From: Angomonas ambiguus | Taxonomy: Eukaryota; Euglenozoa; Kinetoplastea; Trypanosomatida; Trypanosomatidae | Assembly: GCA_019695575.1 (NCBI GenBank) | Contig: JADNSB010000012.1 | Location: forward strand, 124,001-188,000 | Length of the DNA stretch: 64,000 nt | Direction of reading: 5' to 3' | Shown: positions 9,152 to 18,076 of the stretch, piece by piece | How the letters are laid out: each line of letters starts with the position of its first letter | Position numbering within the stretch: position 1 is the first letter of the stretch | The notes under the pieces: model-generated | What the model was told of the DNA's origin: nothing | What the model saw: only the letters and a program-made list of their open reading frames with translations | Databases searched by the model: none | Position numbers and translations under genes: made by a program

Positions 9152-11453
9152 AGAGACGGGAACGGGTCTCAAGAATCCTTTCCATCACGACAGTGACCAT
9201 AGTCACAGCGATGAGGGGAGTGTGGCGGACACACCACTGTTTCACCTCAACTCCTTTTCGTGTATTCAAGTGGCATTATACCAATGCGAAGAAAGGACGA
9301 CGGTGGTGGATGGGTCAACCACACAACAAAGCATAAAAACTCACACGAGACACTACCGAGGGGATGTACTGTTGCCCTGTCCAAAGGGCTGTACCTATCG
9401 GTTTTGGGTCTACTTGCTGGAACACCGGTTGCAGGAGATGGCGGTACTGCACCCGTTAACAGTAGAGGCAGCCGAGCGCGCCCGTTGTATGCGATTGCCT
9501 CTCTGCGAGAAGGTGCCGAGGATGGAAGGAAAGGTTCACCCACCGGCGGCGTCCACTTCTCATTCCTTCCATCCCCTTCGCATCACCGTTGCACAAGTAC
9601 AAGAACGTTACATAGACAGCAAACGTAAATCAACATATCAATATAGAGTAGTTGCACCCAATAGATGGGATAAGAGGTGGTATGAAAAAGAGGAAACACG
9701 AGAGCAGCGAAAACCCTACCGAAAATTTCGTTGTTTTTTCTCTCCCAGTCTAATCGTAGAAGAGGAAAAGGAAGGGGAACGGCACCCGCCCCCTCCTTCT
9801 CTTATTCCATATGGGGTGTACTTAAAGGAGACCAGGAAAGGTAAAAGGGCACCCCTGTTTGTGTTGAACCTCCGTCTGAAAGATACACCCCACTCTGCCA
9901 TGCGGTTAGGGATTAGCGACGCGGTCGTCAGTAGGGAGGAGGGTCCTATTGGGTTCTGCACGCTGCAAGAATCTGTAGTACAACGACTGCATCACCGTCG
10001 GGGCATCAAGGTAAGTCGCATCATTGACGCGAAAAGCGGTCTTCCGCTTCTGCCATCGGAAAACGCCTACGTCGTGGCACGTCTCTTCCCTGCTCTAATG
10101 TTAGAGATTGCAGCCCATAAGGCGTCTATCGTGCACCCTACTACCACCGTCACCCCACGGTGGGAGACTCAAATACCACTCGGGAGCGTGATCTCCATGT
10201 CGGAACTGAGCGATGGGTTTTCCAAAACTGAAGAGGATCCGTTTTATTTAACCCTGGGCAGTGAAGTGTCCTCCGGGACAGAGGAAACGAGTTGGAAGCC
10301 AAAAACTACCGATCACACTGTCAGTGATTGGAGTCCTATTTCGTTAAAAGAAATGATGGATCCCTCTAGTAGACTGGTGAAGTACAGTTCAACGTCTTCG
10401 GCGGAGTCTGTCGACGAGATTTTTCCGTCACCCTCCGATCCTTTGGAGAGTATGTCAGTACGAAACTCTCTTCACACAATGAATGAAGCTTTTGTTTACG
10501 AGATTGACGAAGACGACTCCAACTCTGTGGAAGAGAAGGAGGAGGAAAGTCATTCCACAAAGGAGGAAACCCCCAAAAAACAAACTCTGTCAGAAGTCAA
10601 GCGAACGCGTCTTGCCACCATTTCCTCCCCCTCCCAGCGATGGAACCAAACGGTAAACCTTTCCAGTCAGCACACCGTCGCCTTGGGGGAAAGTGAAATA
10701 CGCGCCGTCCGTCGTAGTGGGAGCACCCTGGAGAGTATACTACAGCGAGAGAGTCAGCTCAATACACCTCTTCATGGGGTGAGGGGTACCCCGGTTGGTT
10801 CAGCGGAGAAGAAGGGGGTGGTCACCGAACTCGTAAGTAGTGCGACAAAGGACTGGTCTCAAAAGAAGGGGTCCGATTCCCCTCAGGAAATGGAGGCCCA
10901 GCCATCCAAAGAGGCGGTGGAAAGTACTCAACCCATTCAGCAAGAGAAGCGACATCGCTCGCCCATCATGCTAGAGGCGTCCGACCTGCTAGAGGGGTAC
11001 AAGGCTTCCATCTCTCAGCCTACCTTTCCCATTTCATCCAAGACCGACCACAGTTCTTTGCCCTCTGGATGGAGCGACGCGATTGTACCTAGCACTTCAG
11101 GAAGTCGATCTCCCTCACCACTTGTAAGGGAATCCAAACGGGAAAGGGATTCAGAGCCGCTCATTTATGCCGACGATGGGGAATGGGGAGAGGAAACTGC
11201 CTCCTCTCCAGTGCCCGACTCCTCTCCCAAGCGGTTGAAAACGGAGGAAGAAGAGGAGGAGGGAGAGGAGGACGATTCCACTTCCACCGAGGAGGAGGGT
11301 AGTTCCTCAGTGACCACCAACGTTTCACACGGGGATCCAAACGACTCCTTCATGTTGATGACGCAGCAGGCACTGCCAGAGATTATTACACTGGAGGACA
11401 GCGATATGGAGGAGGAGGAGGAGGAGGAAGAGGAAGACAGTGGCTTTGATTAA
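9141..11453 (+). CDS. Large acidic hypothetical protein with SIM-like C-terminus
   Basis: This 770-residue protein matches nothing I know. The first 320 residues look partly folded, with strand-like segments (FHLNSFSCIQVALYQC, YQYRVVAPNRW, LFVLNLRLKD, YVVARLFPALMLEIA). From about residue 350 on it is Ser/Glu/Thr-rich and low in hydrophobics. The tail has two acidic blocks, the last following IITLEDSDMEE (residues 748-758). That is a hydrophobic core I-I-x-L followed by acidic residues, the form of a SUMO-interacting motif. A possible nuclear signal, PKRLK, lies shortly before. Nuclear or SUMO-linked function is inference from these motifs only. Confidence 0.65.
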   Translation: MSCKETGTGLKNPFHHDSDHSHSDEGSVADTPLFHLNSFSCIQVALYQCEERTTVVDGSTTQQSIKTHTRHYRGDVLLPCPKGCTYRFWVYLLEHRLQEMAVLHPLTVEAAERARCMRLPLCEKVPRMEGKVHPPAASTSHSFHPLRITVAQVQERYIDSKRKSTYQYRVVAPNRWDKRWYEKEETREQRKPYRKFRCFFSPSLIVEEEKEGERHPPPPSLIPYGVYLKETRKGKRAPLFVLNLRLKDTPHSAMRLGISDAVVSREEGPIGFCTLQESVVQRLHHRRGIKVSRIIDAKSGLPLLPSENAYVVARLFPALMLEIAAHKASIVHPTTTVTPRWETQIPLGSVISMSELSDGFSKTEEDPFYLTLGSEVSSGTEETSWKPKTTDHTVSDWSPISLKEMMDPSSRLVKYSSTSSAESVDEIFPSPSDPLESMSVRNSLHTMNEAFVYEIDEDDSNSVEEKEEESHSTKEETPKKQTLSEVKRTRLATISSPSQRWNQTVNLSSQHTVALGESEIRAVRRSGSTLESILQRESQLNTPLHGVRGTPVGSAEKKGVVTELVSSATKDWSQKKGSDSPQEMEAQPSKEAVESTQPIQQEKRHRSPIMLEASDLLEGYKASISQPTFPISSKTDHSSLPSGWSDAIVPSTSGSRSPSPLVRESKRERDSEPLIYADDGEWGEETASSPVPDSSPKRLKTEEEEEEGEEDDSTSTEEEGSSSVTTNVSHGDPNDSFMLMTQQALPEIITLEDSDMEEEEEEEEEDSGFD

Positions 11454-11607
11454 AAGGAACAACAACAACTAACTAACCTACAGTACCATTAAAGTTCTAT
11501 TATTCGTACTTCTGCGAATCCACTCACTCGAATTCAGGCTAGAATTATCCTCCTCTCCCCCTTTTCTCTTTTCCTTAACCTCTAGGCGCACACCATCGGT
11601 ATTACCA

Positions 11608-12723
11608 ATGAACAACAGTAGCGGATTTGCTCTAGACGCTTACTTAAACCGCATCCAAGCGTGTCCAGAGCTCGTACGGGGGAACGAACCCTCGAGTGAA
11701 CTGCTCACCTACCTCATGCACTGTCACGCCCTTCACATCCCTTTTGAGGTGCTGGACAGCTACTTGGGTCGGGACGTCTCACTCCAGTTGGGGGATGTGG
11801 TGGATAAAATGGTGTACGCTGGGCGAGGGGGATACTGTTTTGAGCACAATACGCTATTTCTGGCGGCCCTACAGTCGTTGAACGTGGAGGTATGGCGCTG
11901 TCTGTCAGGACGTGTGGTGTACAACGGCGTCGATAACTTTTGCGGCCGCACGCATATGGTACTCATTGTCCAACTCCCCGGAACGGAAAAGGACGTCGAA
12001 CTGGGGTTGCTGACCCCTGAGGAGTTGGAGAAGAAAACGAAAAAGGTGAAGTGGATGGTGGATGTTGGGTTCGGCGGAGACGCACTTCCTCTGACACCTC
12101 TGCGGCTGGAGACCGACGTCCCACAGGACACCCCCACCGTCCCTGTCCGCGTACGACCACACTACACCGAAGAGGGTTGGCTTCATTACTACGTGGAGGC
12201 CCAATTCCCTCTGCCGAAAGACTTTCAGAACGCCTCTTCTACTTTATCGATTCCAAAAGTTGGTGTCCCCGAGACTGAAACCTCCAACCCACTCTCCACC
12301 GGATTTGCCGTAGAGGGTAACCACTACTGGCGAACGACGTATCACTTCGACCTGCAGCCGCAGTATACGAGGGACTACTACATGATGAATTTTCTGATCA
12401 AGAATCAATCCGTGTTCACGGAGAATCTGGTCTTGGAAGGGATACAAGGGAAATTTGTGGAGGCGGACGGCGCCAACCGATCCTCTCCTTTCCCCAAGCT
12501 TGTCCTCACTGGTGTTAACGGGATTAACAACACCCAAGTGAATATCCGATCACTGGAGAGCGGGACGAAGCAGAAACGTGTGTGCCAAAACGTGGAGGAG
12601 GTGTATGACGCCATTACCAAGAATATTGCTATTAATTTGAATCCTACTGGTAAGTACGCCAAGTATCAAGTTACAAAGGATGACTTTATGAGACTGTTGA
12701 CTCACAAACTATTCAAACACTGA
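11608..12723 (+). CDS. Arylamine N-acetyltransferase
   Basis: NATs transfer an acetyl group from acetyl-CoA to arylamines, hydrazines or similar acceptors through a Cys-His-Asp triad in the cytosol. All three residues are present: Cys77 in RGGYCFEHN, His116 in RTHMVL and Asp152 in VDVGFGG. The sequence HIPFEVLD (residues 43-50) matches the family's IPFEN/L segment. At 371 residues it is about 90 longer than typical bacterial or animal NATs (about 280). The extra length is mainly an insertion after residue 155 and a longer C-terminus. Codon use and flanking signals match the neighbours, so it is an established gene here. NAT is patchily distributed in protists, and I do not recall it in the model trypanosomatids, so acquisition by transfer is possible. 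Confidence 0.93.
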   Translation: MNNSSGFALDAYLNRIQACPELVRGNEPSSELLTYLMHCHALHIPFEVLDSYLGRDVSLQLGDVVDKMVYAGRGGYCFEHNTLFLAALQSLNVEVWRCLSGRVVYNGVDNFCGRTHMVLIVQLPGTEKDVELGLLTPEELEKKTKKVKWMVDVGFGGDALPLTPLRLETDVPQDTPTVPVRVRPHYTEEGWLHYYVEAQFPLPKDFQNASSTLSIPKVGVPETETSNPLSTGFAVEGNHYWRTTYHFDLQPQYTRDYYMMNFLIKNQSVFTENLVLEGIQGKFVEADGANRSSPFPKLVLTGVNGINNTQVNIRSLESGTKQKRVCQNVEEVYDAITKNIAINLNPTGKYAKYQVTKDDFMRLLTHKLFKH

Positions 12724-12945
12724 CATGGATCGAAAGATAAACATTTTATATCGTACTCTTCTGGCTCTTTTTTGAGTGGTTTGAAATCAGTAAAATTAAA
12801 AAGTTCTTTTTTTTCCACCTTGTTATTCCGACATTCTCTTTTCTCTATTCATTTTCTTCTTTTCTTTTCCTTTCTTTACAAAAGGAAAAATAATAATTAA
12901 AAACGAAGCGTTACCAAAAAATAAATAAATAATATTATAACACAA

Positions 12946-13293
12946 ATGAACTTTAAAAAATACATAGGAAACCAACTTAGGCCTTCGCAGCTCGCGGCAG
13001 AACTGCTGCCCCGGGAGGAGGCGTGGTGCAAGGTGTGCCACCAAACCGTTTTACGAAAGAATATGGCCGATCATAACCGCTCCCTTGCCCACCGACTGGG
13101 TGTCCGAAAGGCCAACAAGATGAAAAATCTCTCTCTCCGCATGTGGGAAAAGCATAGAGGGGCGCCGCTGGACCAGGAAAACGCGAATGATGCGATGATA
13201 GAGGCAGAGTTCAAAACGTTTAGACAAGATCAGAAAAGAAGAGAACAACTTCAGATGGAACAGCAGTGGTTCTCTCAGCAGCGCTTCGACTAA
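12946..13293 (+). CDS. Small U1-type (matrin-like) C2H2 zinc-finger protein
   Basis: This 115-residue protein has one zinc finger with spacing C-x2-C-x11-H-x5-H (Cys28, Cys31, His43, His49), the U1C/matrin form that usually binds RNA or mediates spliceosome contacts. A basic stretch (VRKANKMKNLSLRMWEKHR) and a C-terminal charged helix follow. An RNA-processing role is likely from the family but the exact orthologue is not clear; ZMAT-like or WBP4-like proteins are alternatives. The start is the only ATG before the finger. Confidence 0.8.
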   Translation: MNFKKYIGNQLRPSQLAAELLPREEAWCKVCHQTVLRKNMADHNRSLAHRLGVRKANKMKNLSLRMWEKHRGAPLDQENANDAMIEAEFKTFRQDQKRREQLQMEQQWFSQQRFD

Positions 13294-13571
13294 ATGGGGG
13301 GTTGCCATTTCAGTCAACTATATGCGTCATTGGACCTTTTTTTCACATTGCTTCTATTTTCGGTTACTGTTTATGCTATTACACCTTACTTAGTTTACCA
13401 AGTTCTGTGAATCGACGAGAACCCTGTGTTGCCCTTCTTTTTTTATTAGATTGATTACTTTCTTCTCCCCTATTATTCATTCTCATTTCATAAAACACTT
13501 CTGGGCACTCCTCACTGCAGTTTTCTTTTTCTTTTCCTTTCGACCCTTTTCCTATTTTTAATCCAAATCGA

Positions 13572-14123
13572 ATGGAACAGCCAAAAGGAATTAACATCCT
13601 CGTAACGGGTACCCCCGGCACCGGCAAAACCTCCCTGTGTGCCCTGCTCGTCGACGAACTCAGCGACTTGCTCCCGTTTCAGCACGTTGAAATCGGTAAA
13701 GTGGTCAAGGAACACAAATTTTACACCTCCTACGACCCCGAGTTTGACACCCACGTCATCGAGGACGAGGACGAAGATCGCCTGTTAGACCACCTGGAGC
13801 CCATCATGGTGGGGGGAGAGCACCACTTGGTGGACTACCACAGCAGTGAGCTCTTTCCGGAGCGGTGGTTCCATCTGGTGGTGGTACTGCACGCCTCCAC
13901 GGAGCAACTCTTCGATCGTCTCACGTCTAGAAACTACAACGACGTCAAGCGAACGGAGAATATGGATGCTGAGATAGCGATGGTGTGCGAGGAGGAGGCG
14001 CGGAACTCTTACAAGGAGAGTATACTCCTTATTTGCGAGAATAACACACTGGATGATATGTCAAAAATTGTAGAGAAAATACGCGAACGAGTGGAAACAT
14101 TAAAAACAGAGAAAAATCTGTGA
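13572..14123 (+). CDS. AK6: Adenylate kinase isoenzyme 6 / Fap7
   Basis: AK6/Fap7 is a nuclear adenylate kinase/ATPase needed for the last cleavage of 18S rRNA precursor, working with uS11 (Rps14). The 183 residues cover the whole family. The Walker A motif GTPGTGKT is at residues 13-20. It is followed by VEIGKVVKEHKFYTSYD, the conserved EDEDRLLDHLEP segment, VDYHSSELFPERW, and the lid-like RLTSRNYNDVKRTENMDAEI. Length matches the human protein (172) and yeast Fap7 (197). Confidence 0.97.
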   Translation: MEQPKGINILVTGTPGTGKTSLCALLVDELSDLLPFQHVEIGKVVKEHKFYTSYDPEFDTHVIEDEDEDRLLDHLEPIMVGGEHHLVDYHSSELFPERWFHLVVVLHASTEQLFDRLTSRNYNDVKRTENMDAEIAMVCEEEARNSYKESILLICENNTLDDMSKIVEKIRERVETLKTEKNL

Positions 14124-14515
14124 TGTACGGAGAGGGTGTGGACTCCAGCGGCCGACTGACACAAGTTAGTCTTAATGATACGAATCAACACGTTTAATCT
14201 ATTTAACTAATTCAAATTTATTACCCTTTTCCACAGCTTTATGGGCTGTACTATGATTTATTGAAAAGTTTAAAAAGGGATAGAGCAATCTTTCTATGTC
14301 TTTCGCACTGTTTGTTTTTTTTTTCTCTATTGTTTGTCTTTTCGAAAAGCATTATAGAATATTGTTTTTTTTTTCTGTTAATTTTTTTTGTTAATATATA
14401 TATAAACTAAAAAAAAAAAAGCGAATATAGAACTAGAACTATCTTTAGCACTCCGTGCTTCTAAGCAGAAACAAAAAAAAAAAGACTACCAAACGCTAAA
14501 AATCTTAATTTCCTT
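14124..14515 (+). other. Intergenic region, AT-rich
   Basis: These 392 bases contain T-tracts at about 14318-14330 and 14366-14375 and several A-runs. AG dinucleotides near 14444-14467 are acceptor candidates for the next gene. No RNA gene is visible. Confidence 0.5.
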
Positions 14516-17500
14516 ATGTCAAGACCCTCTTCCCGCAATCGCAAGACCAGTCCGGTGGGGTCAAAGATGAACGATGCTGCCTACCCGTTCCGGGGTAGCT
14601 ATAGAATGAATAAAGAAATCAACCACGGACACAGTGGGGTATCCAAGAAACCAGCCTCCTCCCTCGCGCTCCGCATTTCCGGTTCCAACCTTACGATAGA
14701 GGACATGCAGGCGCCGAAAGGGTATGACCTGTCGTGTGAGATTGGTATTGACGGAGGGGTGCCTCGTCCGGTTTCGCTTTCCGGTGCAAAGACGGCGTTG
14801 GCGGTACCAGGGGATGGACGGGAGTACCAGCTGACGGCCATTCTTAAAAACGATACGACGAAGCACTACTGTAGAATGTCCTTTAACGGAAGCGAAGGGA
14901 AGAGTTATTTCAAACTCCGGGCGCCCTCGAATCACCAGGCCCAGGTGTACCTTTTAGTGGATGGGAAACACGTTTACCCGAGTGGTGGGTGGTTCCACGT
15001 GCCGCTGCAGGCACAGGATTGCATTCTTGTCGTCGACGTCCCTGACGTGGGGCCACCGACCCCTCCCCTGCTCCAGGAGCAGCAGCAGGTCATGTTCCCC
15101 CTGCACCGTGCCTCTCTTCCATTTACCCCTAACTCTGCCCTCACGAACCCCAAGGAAACGGTACCACCCAACTTTATCATAGAAACGGTGAAGGGAAGTG
15201 GGGACCGTGCCTCCCTCCAGTGCACTGGAACGGGTCAGATGATTCCACTCAATGAAAATCAGGCAATCGCGATACCGGCCAATGTAGGGCCCTATCGCTT
15301 GCAGTTACCTGCACCACCTGCAGCAGCCCCCGCAGTGCCCGGTGCCACCCCTGCGGCACCAGCTCCAGTCGCCACCGACTCCCCCGCCGCTATCCTAGCC
15401 GGGACCACGCCCACTCCAGCGACCCCTGGCGCCACTCCGGCCGCCAACGCCACCGGTACCACCCCCGCCTTCCCAGAGCTTGAAACCCGAGTCACTACCA
15501 CCTCCATCGGCAGCATGCCAGCCTACGTGGTGACGTGCAAGGGATACTATGTTCAACTCAAGGCGGATAACGGCACGAATGTGTCCGGGTTCGGAACCGC
15601 CACCTTACAGCTCGCCAACCGGTACGCCCAACGGGTCATCATCACCATCACCGATGCCAGCAATAAAGTAATCCTGAAGCAAACCTCCTACGTCCCCTCC
15701 ACCCAAGCCCCCGCCATCACCCTCCGCATCACTGAGGATGCCTCTGGACTGACGGTGACGGGACCCGACCGTTGTACCTTCACGTTAGGGAGTGCGAAAA
15801 CAAACGGGACGACGGGGGTAAAACTGGCGCGCACCACCACCCAGAGGGTGACAGCGGAACAGGTACACATGGACGGATCGGCCTCGAGTGTCGCCCTTGA
15901 TATTGGACCAAAGCCCGGTTCCTCCGTGTACGGCTCCACGTATGCCGGCGGCTCCACCTACGCAGGCGCCTCCACCACCAACGCACCAAAGCCAGATGAA
16001 CAGTGGCTCACCCACCTGGCCGCCGTCGTGAACGCTCCCAACATGGATGAAGCGCGGCGCAATATGCAACTCGTTCGAACCCCCAACGCCAACGCCTCGC
16101 AGGTAGTCTCCTTTATTAATGATTGCATGTTTAAGCAACCCCCCACCATCACCTTCACCGCCGGTCACGACTCCCTCAAATCCATTCAGTGTGCAGGGTA
16201 CAACATCAGCGCCACCATCGGCACCCAGCAGCCCTGTCTCATCCCCGCGAACAGTCAAGTCAGTGTGCCTAACAACACCCAGGCGACGTTGACGGCAGTG
16301 CACTCCAAGAACGGTCGCCCGGTCGCCGCCTGCCGTGTGTTGTTGGCGACTGCTGGTACCGGTGCCTCCATGACCTCACCGAACACTTCCATCTCCTCCC
16401 CGACTGACATGGATGCTAAACTGGTAGCGAGATTGCTGGAAGGACTTCAACGAAGCGGTCTAGATCCCCAAAAGATGGCCGATGATCTTCACACAGTCAG
16501 CGCCGCCCCTTTCACACCGAACGGACAGAGAGTTCTCCCGCTGTTGGTGAATACGCTACGCCGGGCAGGCGCCTCCTCCCCCGGCACACAGTCTGGACAG
16601 GAGCAGTTTTTCTTCACTTGCTGTAATGGGTATCTCGCCAATGTGTATACTAGTCAATCGCATTACCAACTCACCGCCAGTGTCGATAGTCAACCCCCCG
16701 TCACCATTACCCAGCGAGGTCGGGTGCCGGTGACTGGGTTCCTCACGGGCGACCAACCCCATTTTGTCCGTCTCGTGGCCCGTGATCCTATTACCAACAC
16801 CATTAAAGGGGACACCACCGTCTCAGTGATGGGAGTGGACCAGACGGCCTCCTCACAGCCACCGAATCCCTCTCCCGGCTTCCAAAGCGGCTTTTCTTAT
16901 GGCGGTCAGAATTCAAACATGGTGCCGTCCTCCTACCCCTCTCAGACCGGTCAGCCGACGACCGCAGCATCCGGGGAGGCGCCTCATTCCCCCTCTTCTG
17001 GTCCTATGCCTTACGTGGATGTTTCCTTACAACCGTCGGGGTGTGACTGCATCGCCCGACTCTCGTGTCCTTCTCAGTACCGCATCGTCTGCAACGTCGA
17101 TGGGACGGGTGGTGACACCGGGCGATCGGACTTTGCGGCAAAGGTGAGTGGGGACCGACCACACCGTGTGGAGATCAGTCTCGTCGATCAATACGGTAAA
17201 GTGGCGTTTCAACAAAAACTGGATCTGCCGGCGATGAGCAATACGAGCGTGTGGGGCCTCGCGCTGCAGGACAATGGACTCTCCGTGGACCCTGACGCCG
17301 CCTGTAGCGCCACCGTTGTCCTCGACCGCGATCCAGAGAGGGCGATACAGGGCAACTTCATCGGCTTTGACTCCTCCCTTCCACACTTTTTGATGATTCG
17401 AAAATACATCAATGGGATCAACGGGGCAAAGATGGGGGAACTGTCGCTGCGTCTGCCAGGCTCCGCGAGCCCAAAGGATCTCTTAGAAGTCATCCGACTC

Positions 17501-17770
17501 TACCGGGCCCACGCAGTTGGCCAGCTGGACGACACTGGACTGAAGCGCGAGCTGTTTAACCTGCACAACCGGTGCACCTCTCCCTCCGTAAGAGAGCTCA
17601 TCTCCCTCCTCACACAGACCAGCAACCCGGCTATCCAGCAGAATAGCAACATGACCACTAATTACAAGGACCGCATGATCGGGGGAGGGGGGGCGTCCAA
17701 CGCCCTGGTTCCTTCTAGCAGCAACGGTGACGGCAATAGAGTGTACTTCCGCCTCACCGGAAATTACTAA
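14516..17770 (+). CDS. Large repeat-built hypothetical protein with beta-sandwich-like modules
   Basis: This 1084-residue protein belongs to no family I can name. It seems built from repeated units of about 100 residues with alternating strands and a common core. Examples are PKGYDLSCEIGIDGG (near residue 76), GYYVQLKADNGTNVSGFG (near 342), GYNISATIGTQQP (near 562), SHYQLTASVDSQPP (near 714) and SQYRIVCNVDGTGGD (near 854). Each is followed by a basic or small turn and a strand such as RVIITITD, HFVRLVARD or HRVEISLVDQYGKV. Helical segments sit between units (near residues 495-540, 635-685 and 965-1025). A Pro/Ala/Thr-rich linker covers about residues 264-321. There is no signal peptide or membrane segment, and the C-terminus is Gly/Ser-rich. 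It is GC-rich and clearly coding; function is unknown. Confidence 0.75.
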   Translation: MSRPSSRNRKTSPVGSKMNDAAYPFRGSYRMNKEINHGHSGVSKKPASSLALRISGSNLTIEDMQAPKGYDLSCEIGIDGGVPRPVSLSGAKTALAVPGDGREYQLTAILKNDTTKHYCRMSFNGSEGKSYFKLRAPSNHQAQVYLLVDGKHVYPSGGWFHVPLQAQDCILVVDVPDVGPPTPPLLQEQQQVMFPLHRASLPFTPNSALTNPKETVPPNFIIETVKGSGDRASLQCTGTGQMIPLNENQAIAIPANVGPYRLQLPAPPAAAPAVPGATPAAPAPVATDSPAAILAGTTPTPATPGATPAANATGTTPAFPELETRVTTTSIGSMPAYVVTCKGYYVQLKADNGTNVSGFGTATLQLANRYAQRVIITITDASNKVILKQTSYVPSTQAPAITLRITEDASGLTVTGPDRCTFTLGSAKTNGTTGVKLARTTTQRVTAEQVHMDGSASSVALDIGPKPGSSVYGSTYAGGSTYAGASTTNAPKPDEQWLTHLAAVVNAPNMDEARRNMQLVRTPNANASQVVSFINDCMFKQPPTITFTAGHDSLKSIQCAGYNISATIGTQQPCLIPANSQVSVPNNTQATLTAVHSKNGRPVAACRVLLATAGTGASMTSPNTSISSPTDMDAKLVARLLEGLQRSGLDPQKMADDLHTVSAAPFTPNGQRVLPLLVNTLRRAGASSPGTQSGQEQFFFTCCNGYLANVYTSQSHYQLTASVDSQPPVTITQRGRVPVTGFLTGDQPHFVRLVARDPITNTIKGDTTVSVMGVDQTASSQPPNPSPGFQSGFSYGGQNSNMVPSSYPSQTGQPTTAASGEAPHSPSSGPMPYVDVSLQPSGCDCIARLSCPSQYRIVCNVDGTGGDTGRSDFAAKVSGDRPHRVEISLVDQYGKVAFQQKLDLPAMSNTSVWGLALQDNGLSVDPDAACSATVVLDRDPERAIQGNFIGFDSSLPHFLMIRKYINGINGAKMGELSLRLPGSASPKDLLEVIRLYRAHAVGQLDDTGLKRELFNLHNRCTSPSVRELISLLTQTSNPAIQQNSNMTTNYKDRMIGGGGASNALVPSSSNGDGNRVYFRLTGNY

Positions 17771-18076
17771 AGTAAAGCTACATTATTAGATACTTGAATA
17801 GTTTCGTTTATTCATAACGTGTTTTGTTTTATTTCCCTGTTTAAATTAGAGAAGATTAAAAATAAAATAAAAAGTACTTGATAGAATTGGTTTAAGATTT
17901 TCGTTGTTTCTTAAAATACATTTACAGTAAGACTTTTTTTTTTTCTTCTACCTTGAATCCTTGCCACACTACGATCTGGTGCTTGTTTGTTGGCTCCAAT
18001 TATTGTGGTTTGTTGTATAATTACTTTTCCTGCATCCTTTTCTAGTTACTGTAGCAAAAGAAAAAAAAAAAGATCC
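17771..18076 (+). other. Intergenic region before the zinc-ribbon gene
   Basis: This gap includes a T/C tract at about 17933-17951 and an A-run just before the ATG at 18077. The open frame extends upstream to an ATG at 17987, but that segment is T-rich, non-conserved in character and overlaps the likely splice signal. Confidence 0.5.

Noticed and set aside
14124-14515. Spliced-leader RNA or snRNA in AT-rich gaps
   Set aside because: I looked for a leader-type exon with a GT donor and for snRNA-like stems in the larger gaps; none was recognised.
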